From: Oscillospiraceae bacterium
GTDB taxonomy: Bacteria; Bacillota; Clostridia; Oscillospirales; Ruminococcaceae
Length of the DNA: 64,000 nt
NCBI GenBank assembly: GCA_015067185.1
Contig: SVMZ01000008.1
Location: forward strand, 28,808 to 92,807
Direction of reading: 5' to 3'
Numbering within the stretch: position 1 is the stretch's first letter; each line of letters begins with the position of its first letter. The notes below the pieces were generated by a model, which was given only the letters and a program-made list of their open reading frames with translations, did no database searches and was not told the DNA's origin. This document shows positions 9,966 to 18,435 of this stretch, one piece after another. The translations under genes and the position numbers were made by a program.

Positions 9966-10816
9966 CAGCAGAGCAACTGTATGATATGCTGGGGGATATT
10001 GAAGAGAATCATATCGCATTGGCGGGAACAACGAACAGAAAGAAAAAAATAGGCACTGCTGCGTGGGTCAGATGGGGGGCAGTTGCTGCTTGCCTGTGTA
10101 TTGTGATTGTGCTGGTTGTTATACTGGTGCCGGAAACAACACCGGATACTGTTCTGCCATCCAATGATACACAAGAGGGGCCTCCTCATATTATTGTGGA
10201 AGGACATACTTTTTATATCTCCCCTCACATGGCAGTGAGCAGAGAGATACCGGAAGGTTTTGTGTTTGCAGGTGAAGCCGAGATGGTAGGGATGGGAGTA
10301 TGCAGTTATTATCGGAATCCGGAAATTCCCGAATGGGTGTATGTTTTGCATGAAGTTGCTACAGATGGTGCAGTGGATACAACGGGAACATTGAACCGTA
10401 CAGAGCCGCAGGATTCCTACGTGCGCTATGTGGATGAGCGGGTTCGTGGAAAATATATGGTTTCCTATAACGGAGAATTGTATATAGAATTGTGGAATGC
10501 CGTGTATTACGGAGAGAATCCGGATGTGAGCCGTGAGTTCTATGACTCGGTAAAGAGGGCATTTGGTGTGAGAATTGAGGGAGCAGCACCGGAGGGGTTT
10601 GTTTCTGTCGGGATGATGGAATTTTCAGGGTATGACAGGATACCGGAAGGTATACTTTCGGGAAACAAAGGAAAGCTGGAGGTGCTGGTTAGCCCGGAAG
10701 ATCCTGATGTGATTCTGGTGGAAACAAGGTGGCATACGGCGACAGCCAACGAAAATGGCGAGACAGAACACCGAGGATATGATGTGTATGTTCGATGCGA
10801 AAACCCATTGAGCTGA
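9962..10816 (+). CDS. Membrane protein, probable anti-sigma factor partner
   Basis: 4-nt overlap with the sigma gene; short cytoplasmic N-terminus, one TM (VAACLCIVIVLVVILV), extracytoplasmic C-terminal domain. Confidence 0.65.
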   Translation: MTAEQLYDMLGDIEENHIALAGTTNRKKKIGTAAWVRWGAVAACLCIVIVLVVILVPETTPDTVLPSNDTQEGPPHIIVEGHTFYISPHMAVSREIPEGFVFAGEAEMVGMGVCSYYRNPEIPEWVYVLHEVATDGAVDTTGTLNRTEPQDSYVRYVDERVRGKYMVSYNGELYIELWNAVYYGENPDVSREFYDSVKRAFGVRIEGAAPEGFVSVGMMEFSGYDRIPEGILSGNKGKLEVLVSPEDPDVILVETRWHTATANENGETEHRGYDVYVRCENPLS

Positions 10817-10829
10817 ATGAAAGAATATG

Positions 10830-10864
10830 AGGCGGGATGTGCGGAAAAAGAGCGTATCCCGCCT
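10830..10864 (+). terminator. Terminator of sigma/anti-sigma operon
   Basis: aggcgggat ... atcccgcct stem. Confidence 0.5.
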
Positions 10865-10975
10865 TCGGTTGATTATGTGCAAAAAACAGGCAGAAGAATT
10901 TTGAAAAAGGATATCAACGCAGAAAGAAATGTGATATAATAAAAATAACTGAAGTAAACAAAAGGAGATATGAAT

Positions 10976-11734
10976 ATGGAAATGGTACTTCTGACAGCGG
11001 TTGGTGTTGGAGGTGCGACGCTGATTGGTGCGCTGATCGGTTTTGCATTTAAAAATATATCCCACCGTTTCAGTGATATTGTGTTGGCTTTTGCTGCGGG
11101 AGTTATGCTTGCTGCGGCAGTGGATGGTTTGGTGCTGCCTTCTTTGGAATATGGTGGAAAGTTTGCCATTGTAATTACGGTTGCCGGCATTTTCTGCGGT
11201 GCGCTGTTCCTCAATGTGCTGGATAAACTGGTACCGCATCTGCATCGTATGAGTGGTGTGGAGGTGGAATCACATCCCGAGAAGAGCGAAAAACTGAGCA
11301 AAGTTTTGCTGTTTGTCATGGCGATTGCCATACATAATCTGCCGGAGGGTATCGCCGCAGGCGTTGGTTTCGGAACCGGAAATACAGCAGAAGCGTTGAC
11401 GATAGCAGGTGGTATTGCGCTGCAGAATATTCCAGAGGGTATGGTGATTATCGCGCCGATGTTGGCAGCCGGAATGAGCAAGACGAGAACGCTGCTGATC
11501 GCTGCTGCCACAGGTGTGGTTGAAGTGGTTGGTACGTTGATCGGCTTTTTTGCCGTCAGTATTTCGGCGGCCATCCTGCCCTTTGCTCTTGCCTTTGCGG
11601 GCGGAACCATGCTGTATGTTATCAACGACGAGATGATCCCCGAGACCCATGCTCACGGCGGAGAGCGCGGTTCCACCTATGCCCTGCTGGTTGGCTTCTG
11701 CCTGATGCTGGTAATGAGCTTTTTCCTCGAGTGA
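10976..11734 (+). CDS. ZIP family metal transporter (ZupT-like)
   Basis: HNLPEGIAAGVGFGTGN and QNIPEGM motifs; ATG at 10976 after aaaggagatatga. Confidence 0.9.
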   Translation: MEMVLLTAVGVGGATLIGALIGFAFKNISHRFSDIVLAFAAGVMLAAAVDGLVLPSLEYGGKFAIVITVAGIFCGALFLNVLDKLVPHLHRMSGVEVESHPEKSEKLSKVLLFVMAIAIHNLPEGIAAGVGFGTGNTAEALTIAGGIALQNIPEGMVIIAPMLAAGMSKTRTLLIAAATGVVEVVGTLIGFFAVSISAAILPFALAFAGGTMLYVINDEMIPETHAHGGERGSTYALLVGFCLMLVMSFFLE

Positions 11735-11766
11735 TATAATCGGGAAGAAAATAAAAAAAGAAAGAC

Positions 11767-11800
11767 AAGGGACCGAAGCTGTTTTTCGGTCCCTTTTTTT
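11767..11800 (+). terminator. Rho-independent terminator
   Basis: aagggaccgaa/ttcggtccctt stem followed by a T tract. Confidence 0.85.
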
Positions 11801-11876
11801 CGAAGAGATTCAATGGAAAATCCGTTTTCTTTCCAAAGTGCGGCAGCAAGGCTCAAAATATTTTTTTGAAAAATAC

Positions 11877-11905
11877 TTGATTATTCGGACGGGATGGTGT
11901 ATAAT
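11877..11905 (+). promoter_or_regulatory. Putative promoter of tRNA-Val (TTGATT-17-TATAAT)
   Basis: ttgatt-attcggacgggatggtg-tataat just upstream of the tRNA. Confidence 0.65.
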
Positions 11906-11921
11906 ATCATGGTAGCAAAAC

Positions 11922-11998
11922 GGAGGCATAGCTCAGCTGGTTAGAGTGCCTGCTTCACACGCAGGAGGTCCACGGTTCGATCCCGTGTGCGTCCACCA
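11922..11998 (+). tRNA. tRNA-Val (anticodon CAC), CCA encoded
   Basis: Cloverleaf folded by eye: GGAGGCA..TGCGTCC acceptor, anticodon loop TTCACAC, TTCGATC T loop, terminal CCA. Confidence 0.93.
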
Positions 11999-12000
11999 AA

Positions 12001-12034
12001 AGCCCCCGAAACCATGTGGTTTCGGGGGCTTTTC
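12001..12034 (+). terminator. Terminator downstream of tRNA-Val
   Basis: agcccccgaaacc-atgt-ggtttcgggggct followed by tttt. Confidence 0.85.
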
Positions 12035-12191
12035 TGTCTTATGAAAGGAAAAAGTACCTCCTGATTTTTGGGGATTTTGAGAAATAAGGAGGTCTGTCTT
12101 GACCTGCGCGGAGAAGGTATCCGCATAAGTATCTGCCAGAAGAGCAGTCAGGAGAAAATCTTATCCTCCTATACAGAAAAAGCACGAGGTT

Positions 12192-13058
12192 TTATGCATG
12201 AGTTCTTTTCTTTTTCCAGAGAATAAACATCACGATCAAAGTGATGAGAAGGATTGCAGGAACGATAAAAAGCCAAGAAGAAACGGGAGAATCACCGGTA
12301 TTGACCGGGATTTTTTCTCCATCCTGTATGGCGGCCCATTTCGCATATAAAGTCATGTTGCCCTGTACGGTATCGGTGGAGAAGTTCCAGGGATCGGTCA
12401 GGTGGATATCGGTATACCAACCGTCGAAGAGGTAGCCGTCTTTGGTAGGCTCACTGGGATAGGAAATCTTATCGCCGTAATTGACGGTGATATCCGGGAT
12501 GGCAGTGCCGCCGTTGGATTCAAAGTGGACAACACACTCGGAGGAGAGAATGACGGTCACATCATTGGCGGTGCAGTCATAGCTGCCGGAACCGTCCTGC
12601 AGAGAGACCAGATAATCCTGAGTGGTGATTTTGGTTACACCGGATTTGCCGATGACACGCAGCTGAAAACTGCCGACCATGGTATCGGCATTCCACTGGG
12701 TGCCGCCGCTCATGGAGAGAAAGTTCATATAGAACTCGCGGTACTCATCAACCATGGCGATATCGGTGGTGGCGATACCGGAACTGAGAAGGGTTCCGCC
12801 ATCCACCAGTTCAAAAAAGGTGCTGTCGTAGCGGATCTCGTTCTGCATAGCATACATGGTATAGGGCTGGTCGGAATCGGTGCGTTTCAGTTTCAGGACA
12901 ACGGTGATAATATCGCCGGTCTCCACTTCTTTGGTATCTTTGCCGTCGATGCTCAGATTAAAGTGAAAGGAGGGATCGCCTTCCGCAGCAAATGCGGTTG
13001 AAGAAAAGGTTAGAAGCAGGAGAAGCGCCAAAAGGACGCTGAATATTTTATGTTTCAT
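12192..13058 (-). CDS. Surface-anchored protein: signal peptide, cohesin-like domain, InlB-type B-repeat, sortase-like/TM C-terminus
   Basis: Signal peptide MKHKIFSVLLALLLLLTFSSTAFA; cohesin-like GDIITVVLKLK...NEIRYDSTFFELVDG...GSFQLRVIGKSG; InlB-like VVHFESNGGTAIPDITVNYGDKI..P..PTKDGYLFDGWYTD...LYAKW; PVNTGD-TM-KKKR tail. Confidence 0.75.
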   Translation of the reverse strand: MKHKIFSVLLALLLLLTFSSTAFAAEGDPSFHFNLSIDGKDTKEVETGDIITVVLKLKRTDSDQPYTMYAMQNEIRYDSTFFELVDGGTLLSSGIATTDIAMVDEYREFYMNFLSMSGGTQWNADTMVGSFQLRVIGKSGVTKITTQDYLVSLQDGSGSYDCTANDVTVILSSECVVHFESNGGTAIPDITVNYGDKISYPSEPTKDGYLFDGWYTDIHLTDPWNFSTDTVQGNMTLYAKWAAIQDGEKIPVNTGDSPVSSWLFIVPAILLITLIVMFILWKKKRTHA

Positions 13059-13109
13059 AGTAAGATCCTTTCCGAAATCGGGGAGAGATCGTGGTAATGG
13101 AAAAAGGGG

Positions 13110-13142
13110 ATTCCCATCCCGTGGAGAACACGGGATGGGAAT
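13110..13142 (-). terminator. Terminator downstream of cohesin/dockerin gene
   Basis: Perfect 14-bp stem attcccatcccgtg/cacgggatgggaat with 5-nt loop. Confidence 0.75.
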
Positions 13143-13154
13143 TTCTTGAATGGA

Positions 13155-15224
13155 TTAGACAGCTGCGGGAGCAAGCAGGGAGTTGATGATGGCAGCAGCA
13201 TCCTCAACGTTTACGATTCCGTCGCCATTGATGTCTGCGCGAAGGAATTTTTCAATGGTGACATCGGAGGTGAAAGCGGAGTAGAGGGCGTTGTAGATGT
13301 TGTAGACCAGCTGTGCATCACTGGCATCAACAACACCGGTAATGTTGACATCCATACCATAGTCAACGGAGACAGCGCTGCCGTTGGCAATGCCGATATT
13401 AGCTTTGACGGTGTCGGTATCCAGCGTATCGGCGATAACAAGGTAGCAATAGGCATTGTATGTATCGGACCAGAACATGGCATTGCCATCATAGGTGTAG
13501 AGTTTGCCATCGGGGAGAGTGGAGGTGTTCTTTACCAGCCAGACGATGGAGCCGTCGATGGTAACATACTGGGAAACGGATACACCGTCAACGATAACGG
13601 TGCGGGTAACGGTAAATACAATCGGACCGGTAACAACTTTGATGGTGTAGGTGTTGTCGCCGTTGTCGATCACTTCAGCTGTTTCGCCGTTCATAACAGC
13701 GGTGACGGTATAGGTATAACCTTCTTCGGGGGTGAGAGTCAGGGTGTAGGATTCACCGACATCGGCAGAGGGGTTATAACCCTGTGCAGCACCGGCTCCG
13801 TTGCCTTCTACAGTGACTTTGGTGGTTACCTGTTCTTTATTGACAGTGATCACGATATTCCCCTTGATATCGGCGCCGGGGATGGTATAGACGGAGTCGG
13901 CAACGGTGTAAGCGGTATAAGCTTCGCCGGCAATGGTGACGGAAGTGAGGGTATAAGCCTGTCCGAGAGCAGTGGGCATGGTAAAGGAATAATCGGTGCC
14001 GTAGGTAGCGGTATCATCGGCGTTTTCGATATCTTCGGCAGCATTGCCCGCAAAGGTGACGCTGTAGCTCTTGGGAGTGCGGTCGGCATCAATTACGAGT
14101 TCACCGGTAACATTTTCAACGGTATAGCTGCCGTCATCATTTTCAATGACTTCAGCGGGTTCACCGTCGATGGTGGCTGTGATGTTGTCGTAGGTGTAGT
14201 TTTCATCGGAAACGGAGAAAGTGTAGTCTTCACCGTCGGTTACGGTGGGTTCGCCGGTAAGTCCTTCCGGCAGGGTAACGTTGTATACCGGCTTTTCTAC
14301 AGTGACAGTAAGAGTATCCGGGGAGAGAACAGCGGGAATCAGGTCGTTCTTGACGGCATTTGTTTTGTCAATGAATGCGGCAGAGGTGAGAGCAACGGTG
14401 GTTTCGCCGTCAGCAATGGCATCGAATACAAGGGTGTAGATACCGGTTCCAAGGTTTTTATCTGCGCCGTAGTCTTCCAGAATGATAACACCGGTGGAAA
14501 GTTTAACAGCAGCAGTGCCAAGGGCGGAAGCAGTCTGGTTGAACGTGAGTTTGGAAGCATCGTAGGAGAGCTTGATTTCACCGGCATTGAAGACGCTGTC
14601 GGATTCGTGAGCAGCATTGATGCCAACGGAAAGCTGCTCGCCTACCGTGACTGTGGAGGCTCCGGTGATGCCGGCGGTGTATCCGCCTTCAGCGGGAGGA
14701 ACATCACTGCCGGTGTTATCGGTAATGGTGAGGGTGGTGCTGCAGGAAGCGGCATTTTCCCAGATGTCGCCGTAATCTTTGGTGAGTTCAAGATTGGTGA
14801 TGCCTACGTTGTAGGTTCCTGCCGGTGTGTTGGCGGGAACGGTGAAGGTGATGACAGCCATGGTGGTGACACCGCTGAGGTTTTCGGCATCATCGGAAGA
14901 CCAAGTTATTATACCGTTATTGAGATTGATGTCAGCACCAGGAAAGGTGATTTTTTCATTGCCGCCATCTATCGAGGTAAAGGTCAGCGGAGAGTCACAG
15001 GTAACGGTAAATCCCATGCCATCCATGGTAATGGCCTGGCTTGCAGCGAGGGTCATGGTGACGGTCTGATCGGAGTTGCTGGTGCTGATGGTGGGTGTGT
15101 TAAGAGTAACACCGAAGGTGACCCCCAGCGTGTTATTTTCATTAACTGCCATGGCGGGAACAGCGAGAGTCAGGCTGAGAACCAGACTCAAAAGGATGCA
15201 GAGGAGTTTTCTTGCAGTTTTCAT
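13155..15224 (-). CDS. Secreted multidomain protein: two cohesin-like domains, repeated beta-rich modules, C-terminal dockerin
   Basis: Signal peptide MKTARKLLCILLSLVLSLTLAVPAMA; cohesin-like segments (VTMTLAASQ..; LSVGINAAHESDSVFNAGEIKLSYDASKLTF..); C-terminal DVNITGVVDASDAQLVYNIYN ... DINGDGIVNVEDAAAIINSLL. Confidence 0.8.
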   Translation of the reverse strand: MKTARKLLCILLSLVLSLTLAVPAMAVNENNTLGVTFGVTLNTPTISTSNSDQTVTMTLAASQAITMDGMGFTVTCDSPLTFTSIDGGNEKITFPGADINLNNGIITWSSDDAENLSGVTTMAVITFTVPANTPAGTYNVGITNLELTKDYGDIWENAASCSTTLTITDNTGSDVPPAEGGYTAGITGASTVTVGEQLSVGINAAHESDSVFNAGEIKLSYDASKLTFNQTASALGTAAVKLSTGVIILEDYGADKNLGTGIYTLVFDAIADGETTVALTSAAFIDKTNAVKNDLIPAVLSPDTLTVTVEKPVYNVTLPEGLTGEPTVTDGEDYTFSVSDENYTYDNITATIDGEPAEVIENDDGSYTVENVTGELVIDADRTPKSYSVTFAGNAAEDIENADDTATYGTDYSFTMPTALGQAYTLTSVTIAGEAYTAYTVADSVYTIPGADIKGNIVITVNKEQVTTKVTVEGNGAGAAQGYNPSADVGESYTLTLTPEEGYTYTVTAVMNGETAEVIDNGDNTYTIKVVTGPIVFTVTRTVIVDGVSVSQYVTIDGSIVWLVKNTSTLPDGKLYTYDGNAMFWSDTYNAYCYLVIADTLDTDTVKANIGIANGSAVSVDYGMDVNITGVVDASDAQLVYNIYNALYSAFTSDVTIEKFLRADINGDGIVNVEDAAAIINSLLAPAAV

Positions 15225-15264
15225 GATTGGAACTTCCTTTCAGAATAATAAAAGATTTATGTTT

Positions 15265-18216
15265 TTACCACGCGAGTGTGGTTTTGCCCAGAACAGCAGC
15301 ACGGAGGCGTGTGGCATCCGCGTTGGTGAGATCACCGGAATTGTTGACATCCACAGCAAGGGACTGCAGCGCATCCAGTGTGATTTTACCCAGCGCAGCG
15401 GCGCGGGTGCGTGTGGAATCCGCATTGGTGATCTGACCGTCGCCATTGGCATCGCCGGACAGCACCACGGCGATGATGGTGTCTGCGGTCATGTTGTCCG
15501 CAGTGAAACGGTAGCCGTCTTCGGTTGCGGTGGCGGTGAGGCGGGTATAGGTTTTGCCGCCGTCATAGCTGACAGCCACGACACAGGCGTTCTCACAGGC
15601 AACGGTAAAGGTGTTGGTGCCTTCCTTCCAGCCGCCTTCCGGTGCGGTAAGGATAATGCCGGCCTTTTCCGCAGCGGGAATGGTGGGGGTGAAATCGATG
15701 GTCGGAATGGTGAAATGGATGGTGGCAGCGGTTAACGGGGTATTGTTGCTGCCGATGGTTATGTTGTTCCATAGTGTTTCTGTTCTGCTGTAATATACAT
15801 CTTTTAGGGTACTGCAGCCATAGAAAGCAGAGTCTCCAATGGAAGTAACACTGTCGGGAATGGAGACGGAAGTCAGGCCGGAGCACCAGGAGAAAGCATA
15901 TTCACCAATGGATGTAACGGTGTTTGGAATAGTGATAGAGGGTAGTTTGTAACATCTGGAAAAAGCTGAATCGCTGATAGCGGTGAGAGAAGGTGGAAGG
16001 GTAACAGAAGTGAGGTTTACACATTCGCAAAAAGCATGGTGGCCAATATAAGTAACACTATTTGGAATATATACAGATGTTAAACCTGATACGCGAAAAG
16101 CTTCGGCACCAATGGATGTAACGGTGTCTGGAATTGAAACAGATGTCAAGGACCCACAGCTATCAAAAGCGTGTTTACCAATCGAGGTGACGCCACGATT
16201 GATTACCACTGTTTTTATAGAGGAGAGATATCGATACCAAGGCATAGTATCAATGTTATAATTACTCATAGCGCCTGTGCCGCTAATTGTCAAAGCACCA
16301 CTAGCCTTATCAAAAGTCCAAGTAAGATTGCCGCCGCAATGTCCGGCAAAATATTGGATAGTAGCAGTAGATAAATAGGTGTTTCCAGTGGAAATGGAAA
16401 TTTTCTCCCACTGTTCTTGGGAATTTCCATAGTATACAGTTTGTAATTGTGAACACCCGTAGAAAGCATTTTGACCAATAGAAGTAACACTGCTGGGGAT
16501 AGAAACGGTGGTCAAATTGGAAAAACCAGAGAATGTAGAATCATAAATAGTATGAATACTACTGTTGATGATGATGTTAGAGATAGATGATTTGTAGTTC
16601 TCCCAAAAAGCATTTTTAGACAATTGGCCGCTTCCGCCGGAAATAATTAATGTGCCTGTAGTTGTGTTAATAGACCAGCGAGCACTGTTCATACACCAAC
16701 CGAGAATGGAATTATCAACGGTGGAGATGATTTGAAATGGATGGTAATGATATGAAGAGGAGGGAGAATAAATATTGTTCCATTGAGCATAGGTACCTGT
16801 ATAATATGCGGATTTTACATTATAACAACCGTCAAAAGCAGAGGTTCCAATGGAAGTGACAGTGTTTGGGATGGTGACGGAAGTCAGGCTGGAACAGTTG
16901 TAGAAAGCATAGATCCCAATGGAAGTGACACTATCGGGAATGGTGACAGAAGTCAGGCCGGAGCAGTTGTAGAAAGCACGGTCTCCAATGGAAGTGACAC
17001 CGTTCGGAAGAATGACCGTTCCGGATATAGCATCGGGACAGAAAATGATTTCTAATTGATCAGAGTTTCCTTTGGTATACAAAAGTCCGTTTATGGATTG
17101 GTAGTTGGGGTTGGTTGCATCAACAGATATTTCTGTCAAGCTTTTACACCAGGAGAAAGCATCTTCTCCAATGGAAGTGACACTGTTTGGGATGGTGACG
17201 GAAGTCAGGCTGGAACAGTTGTTGAAAGCATAGATCCCAATGGAAGTGACAGTGTTGGGAATGGTGATGGAAGTCAGGTTTTCACAGCGGTAGAAAGCAA
17301 AATCTCCAATGGAAGTGACACCACTATTGATGACAACTGTTTTAATGGACGAGCAGTATTGATACCAAGGAGCTTTGGAAGAAGATGTATAGTCTGTCAT
17401 TGCACCTGTCCCGCTGATAGTCAGCGTGCAGGTAGCTGTGTCCAGAGACCATGTTATGTTGTCGCCGCAAGTGCCGGAATAAGTGATATGAATCGTGGCA
17501 GAGGTCAGGGGTTCATTATTGCTGCCAATAGAAATTGCACTCCACTGTGCCTCGGTGCCGTCGTAATATACGTCGTTGAGGGAAGAACAGAAGTAGAAAG
17601 CCCCGCTGCCAATGGAGGTGACTGAATCGGGTATGGAGACGGATGTTAAGCCGGAACAATAGGCAAAAGCTTCATATCCGATGGAAGTAACACTGTTGGG
17701 GAGAGTAACGGAAATCAGGCTTCTGCAGTCGGAGAAAGCTGACTTTCCAATGGAGGTGACATTGTTACCGATAGAAACAGATGCTAAATTGTAACAGTCA
17801 AAGAAAGCATGCTCTCCAATAGAGGTGACACTGTTGGGGATGGAGACAGAGGTCAGACTGGAACAGGCTTGAAAAGTATAGTCTCCAATGGAAGTGATAG
17901 TATCAGGAATGGTGACAGAGTTCAAACTATTACAGCCGCAGAAAGTATAGTCCCCAATGGAAGTGACACCATGATTGATGACGACCGTTTCAATGGAGGA
18001 GTTATACAGAAACCAAGGGACATTGGTAGAGTCTGTATAGTTACTCATGGTCCCGGTACCGCTGATGGTCAGCGTGCAGGTAGTTGTGTCCAGAGACCAT
18101 GTTACATTGTCCCCGCAGTTACCGCTGTAAGTGGCAGCGTCTGCCTCGGTGGGCATCAGCACAAACAGCAGACAGCAAAGAAACATGAGTCCCAAAATTT
18201 TGCTGAGTTTTTTCAT
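15265..18216 (-). CDS. Secreted BspA/LRR_5-type leucine-rich repeat protein with C-terminal type I-like dockerin
   Basis: Signal peptide MKKLSKILGLMFLCCLLFVLMPTEADA; many SVTIPNSVTSIGxxAFxxCSSL repeats; C-terminal DANGDGQITNADSTRTRAAALGK ... DVNNSGDLTNADATRLRAAVLGK. Confidence 0.9.
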   Translation of the reverse strand: MKKLSKILGLMFLCCLLFVLMPTEADAATYSGNCGDNVTWSLDTTTCTLTISGTGTMSNYTDSTNVPWFLYNSSIETVVINHGVTSIGDYTFCGCNSLNSVTIPDTITSIGDYTFQACSSLTSVSIPNSVTSIGEHAFFDCYNLASVSIGNNVTSIGKSAFSDCRSLISVTLPNSVTSIGYEAFAYCSGLTSVSIPDSVTSIGSGAFYFCSSLNDVYYDGTEAQWSAISIGSNNEPLTSATIHITYSGTCGDNITWSLDTATCTLTISGTGAMTDYTSSSKAPWYQYCSSIKTVVINSGVTSIGDFAFYRCENLTSITIPNTVTSIGIYAFNNCSSLTSVTIPNSVTSIGEDAFSWCKSLTEISVDATNPNYQSINGLLYTKGNSDQLEIIFCPDAISGTVILPNGVTSIGDRAFYNCSGLTSVTIPDSVTSIGIYAFYNCSSLTSVTIPNTVTSIGTSAFDGCYNVKSAYYTGTYAQWNNIYSPSSSYHYHPFQIISTVDNSILGWCMNSARWSINTTTGTLIISGGSGQLSKNAFWENYKSSISNIIINSSIHTIYDSTFSGFSNLTTVSIPSSVTSIGQNAFYGCSQLQTVYYGNSQEQWEKISISTGNTYLSTATIQYFAGHCGGNLTWTFDKASGALTISGTGAMSNYNIDTMPWYRYLSSIKTVVINRGVTSIGKHAFDSCGSLTSVSIPDTVTSIGAEAFRVSGLTSVYIPNSVTYIGHHAFCECVNLTSVTLPPSLTAISDSAFSRCYKLPSITIPNTVTSIGEYAFSWCSGLTSVSIPDSVTSIGDSAFYGCSTLKDVYYSRTETLWNNITIGSNNTPLTAATIHFTIPTIDFTPTIPAAEKAGIILTAPEGGWKEGTNTFTVACENACVVAVSYDGGKTYTRLTATATEDGYRFTADNMTADTIIAVVLSGDANGDGQITNADSTRTRAAALGKITLDALQSLAVDVNNSGDLTNADATRLRAAVLGKTTLAW
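15780..18140. repeat. Imperfect coding LRR repeats, about 70 bp periodicity, within larger supermodules
   Basis: Recurrent tccaatggaagtgacactgttggg-like segments and repeated 'CGDNxTWSLDTxTCTLTISGTG' cassettes. Confidence 0.85.
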
Positions 18217-18384
18217 AAAAAACAACCTTCTTTCCGATAGGGGAAAATACTCCACCTTATCATAATCATTTTATCCTTTTAAAAAATAAAAACAATTAAC
18301 TGGCTGCATAGTGTTTAAAATAAAAATTTTGCGCGTACACACACTTGGGATGTATGGGTGCGCACAAAATGACTGCAAAATAAA

Positions 18385-18418
18385 AAATCAGAAGCACTTT
18401 CATGTGTGCTTCTGATTT
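18385..18418 (-). terminator. Terminator downstream of zinc-ribbon paralog operon
   Basis: aaatcagaagcac ... gtgcttctgattt; T tract on the minus strand. Confidence 0.75.
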
Positions 18419-18435
18419 GATGTATTATATTCGGT

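Noticed and set aside
11941-12126. 61 aa ORF ending GGRTRDRTVDLLRVKQAL
   Set aside because: Classic spurious ORF produced by reading antisense through a tRNA gene
13146-15248. 700 aa plus-strand ORF with Gly/Asp-rich repeats
   Set aside because: Mirror of the cohesin/dockerin gene, which has a signal peptide and dockerin; plus-strand translation shows no secretion signal
15780-18140. Regularly spaced repeats resembling a CRISPR array
   Set aside because: Repeats are coding LRR units in one continuous ORF, imperfect and without unique spacers; no cas genes
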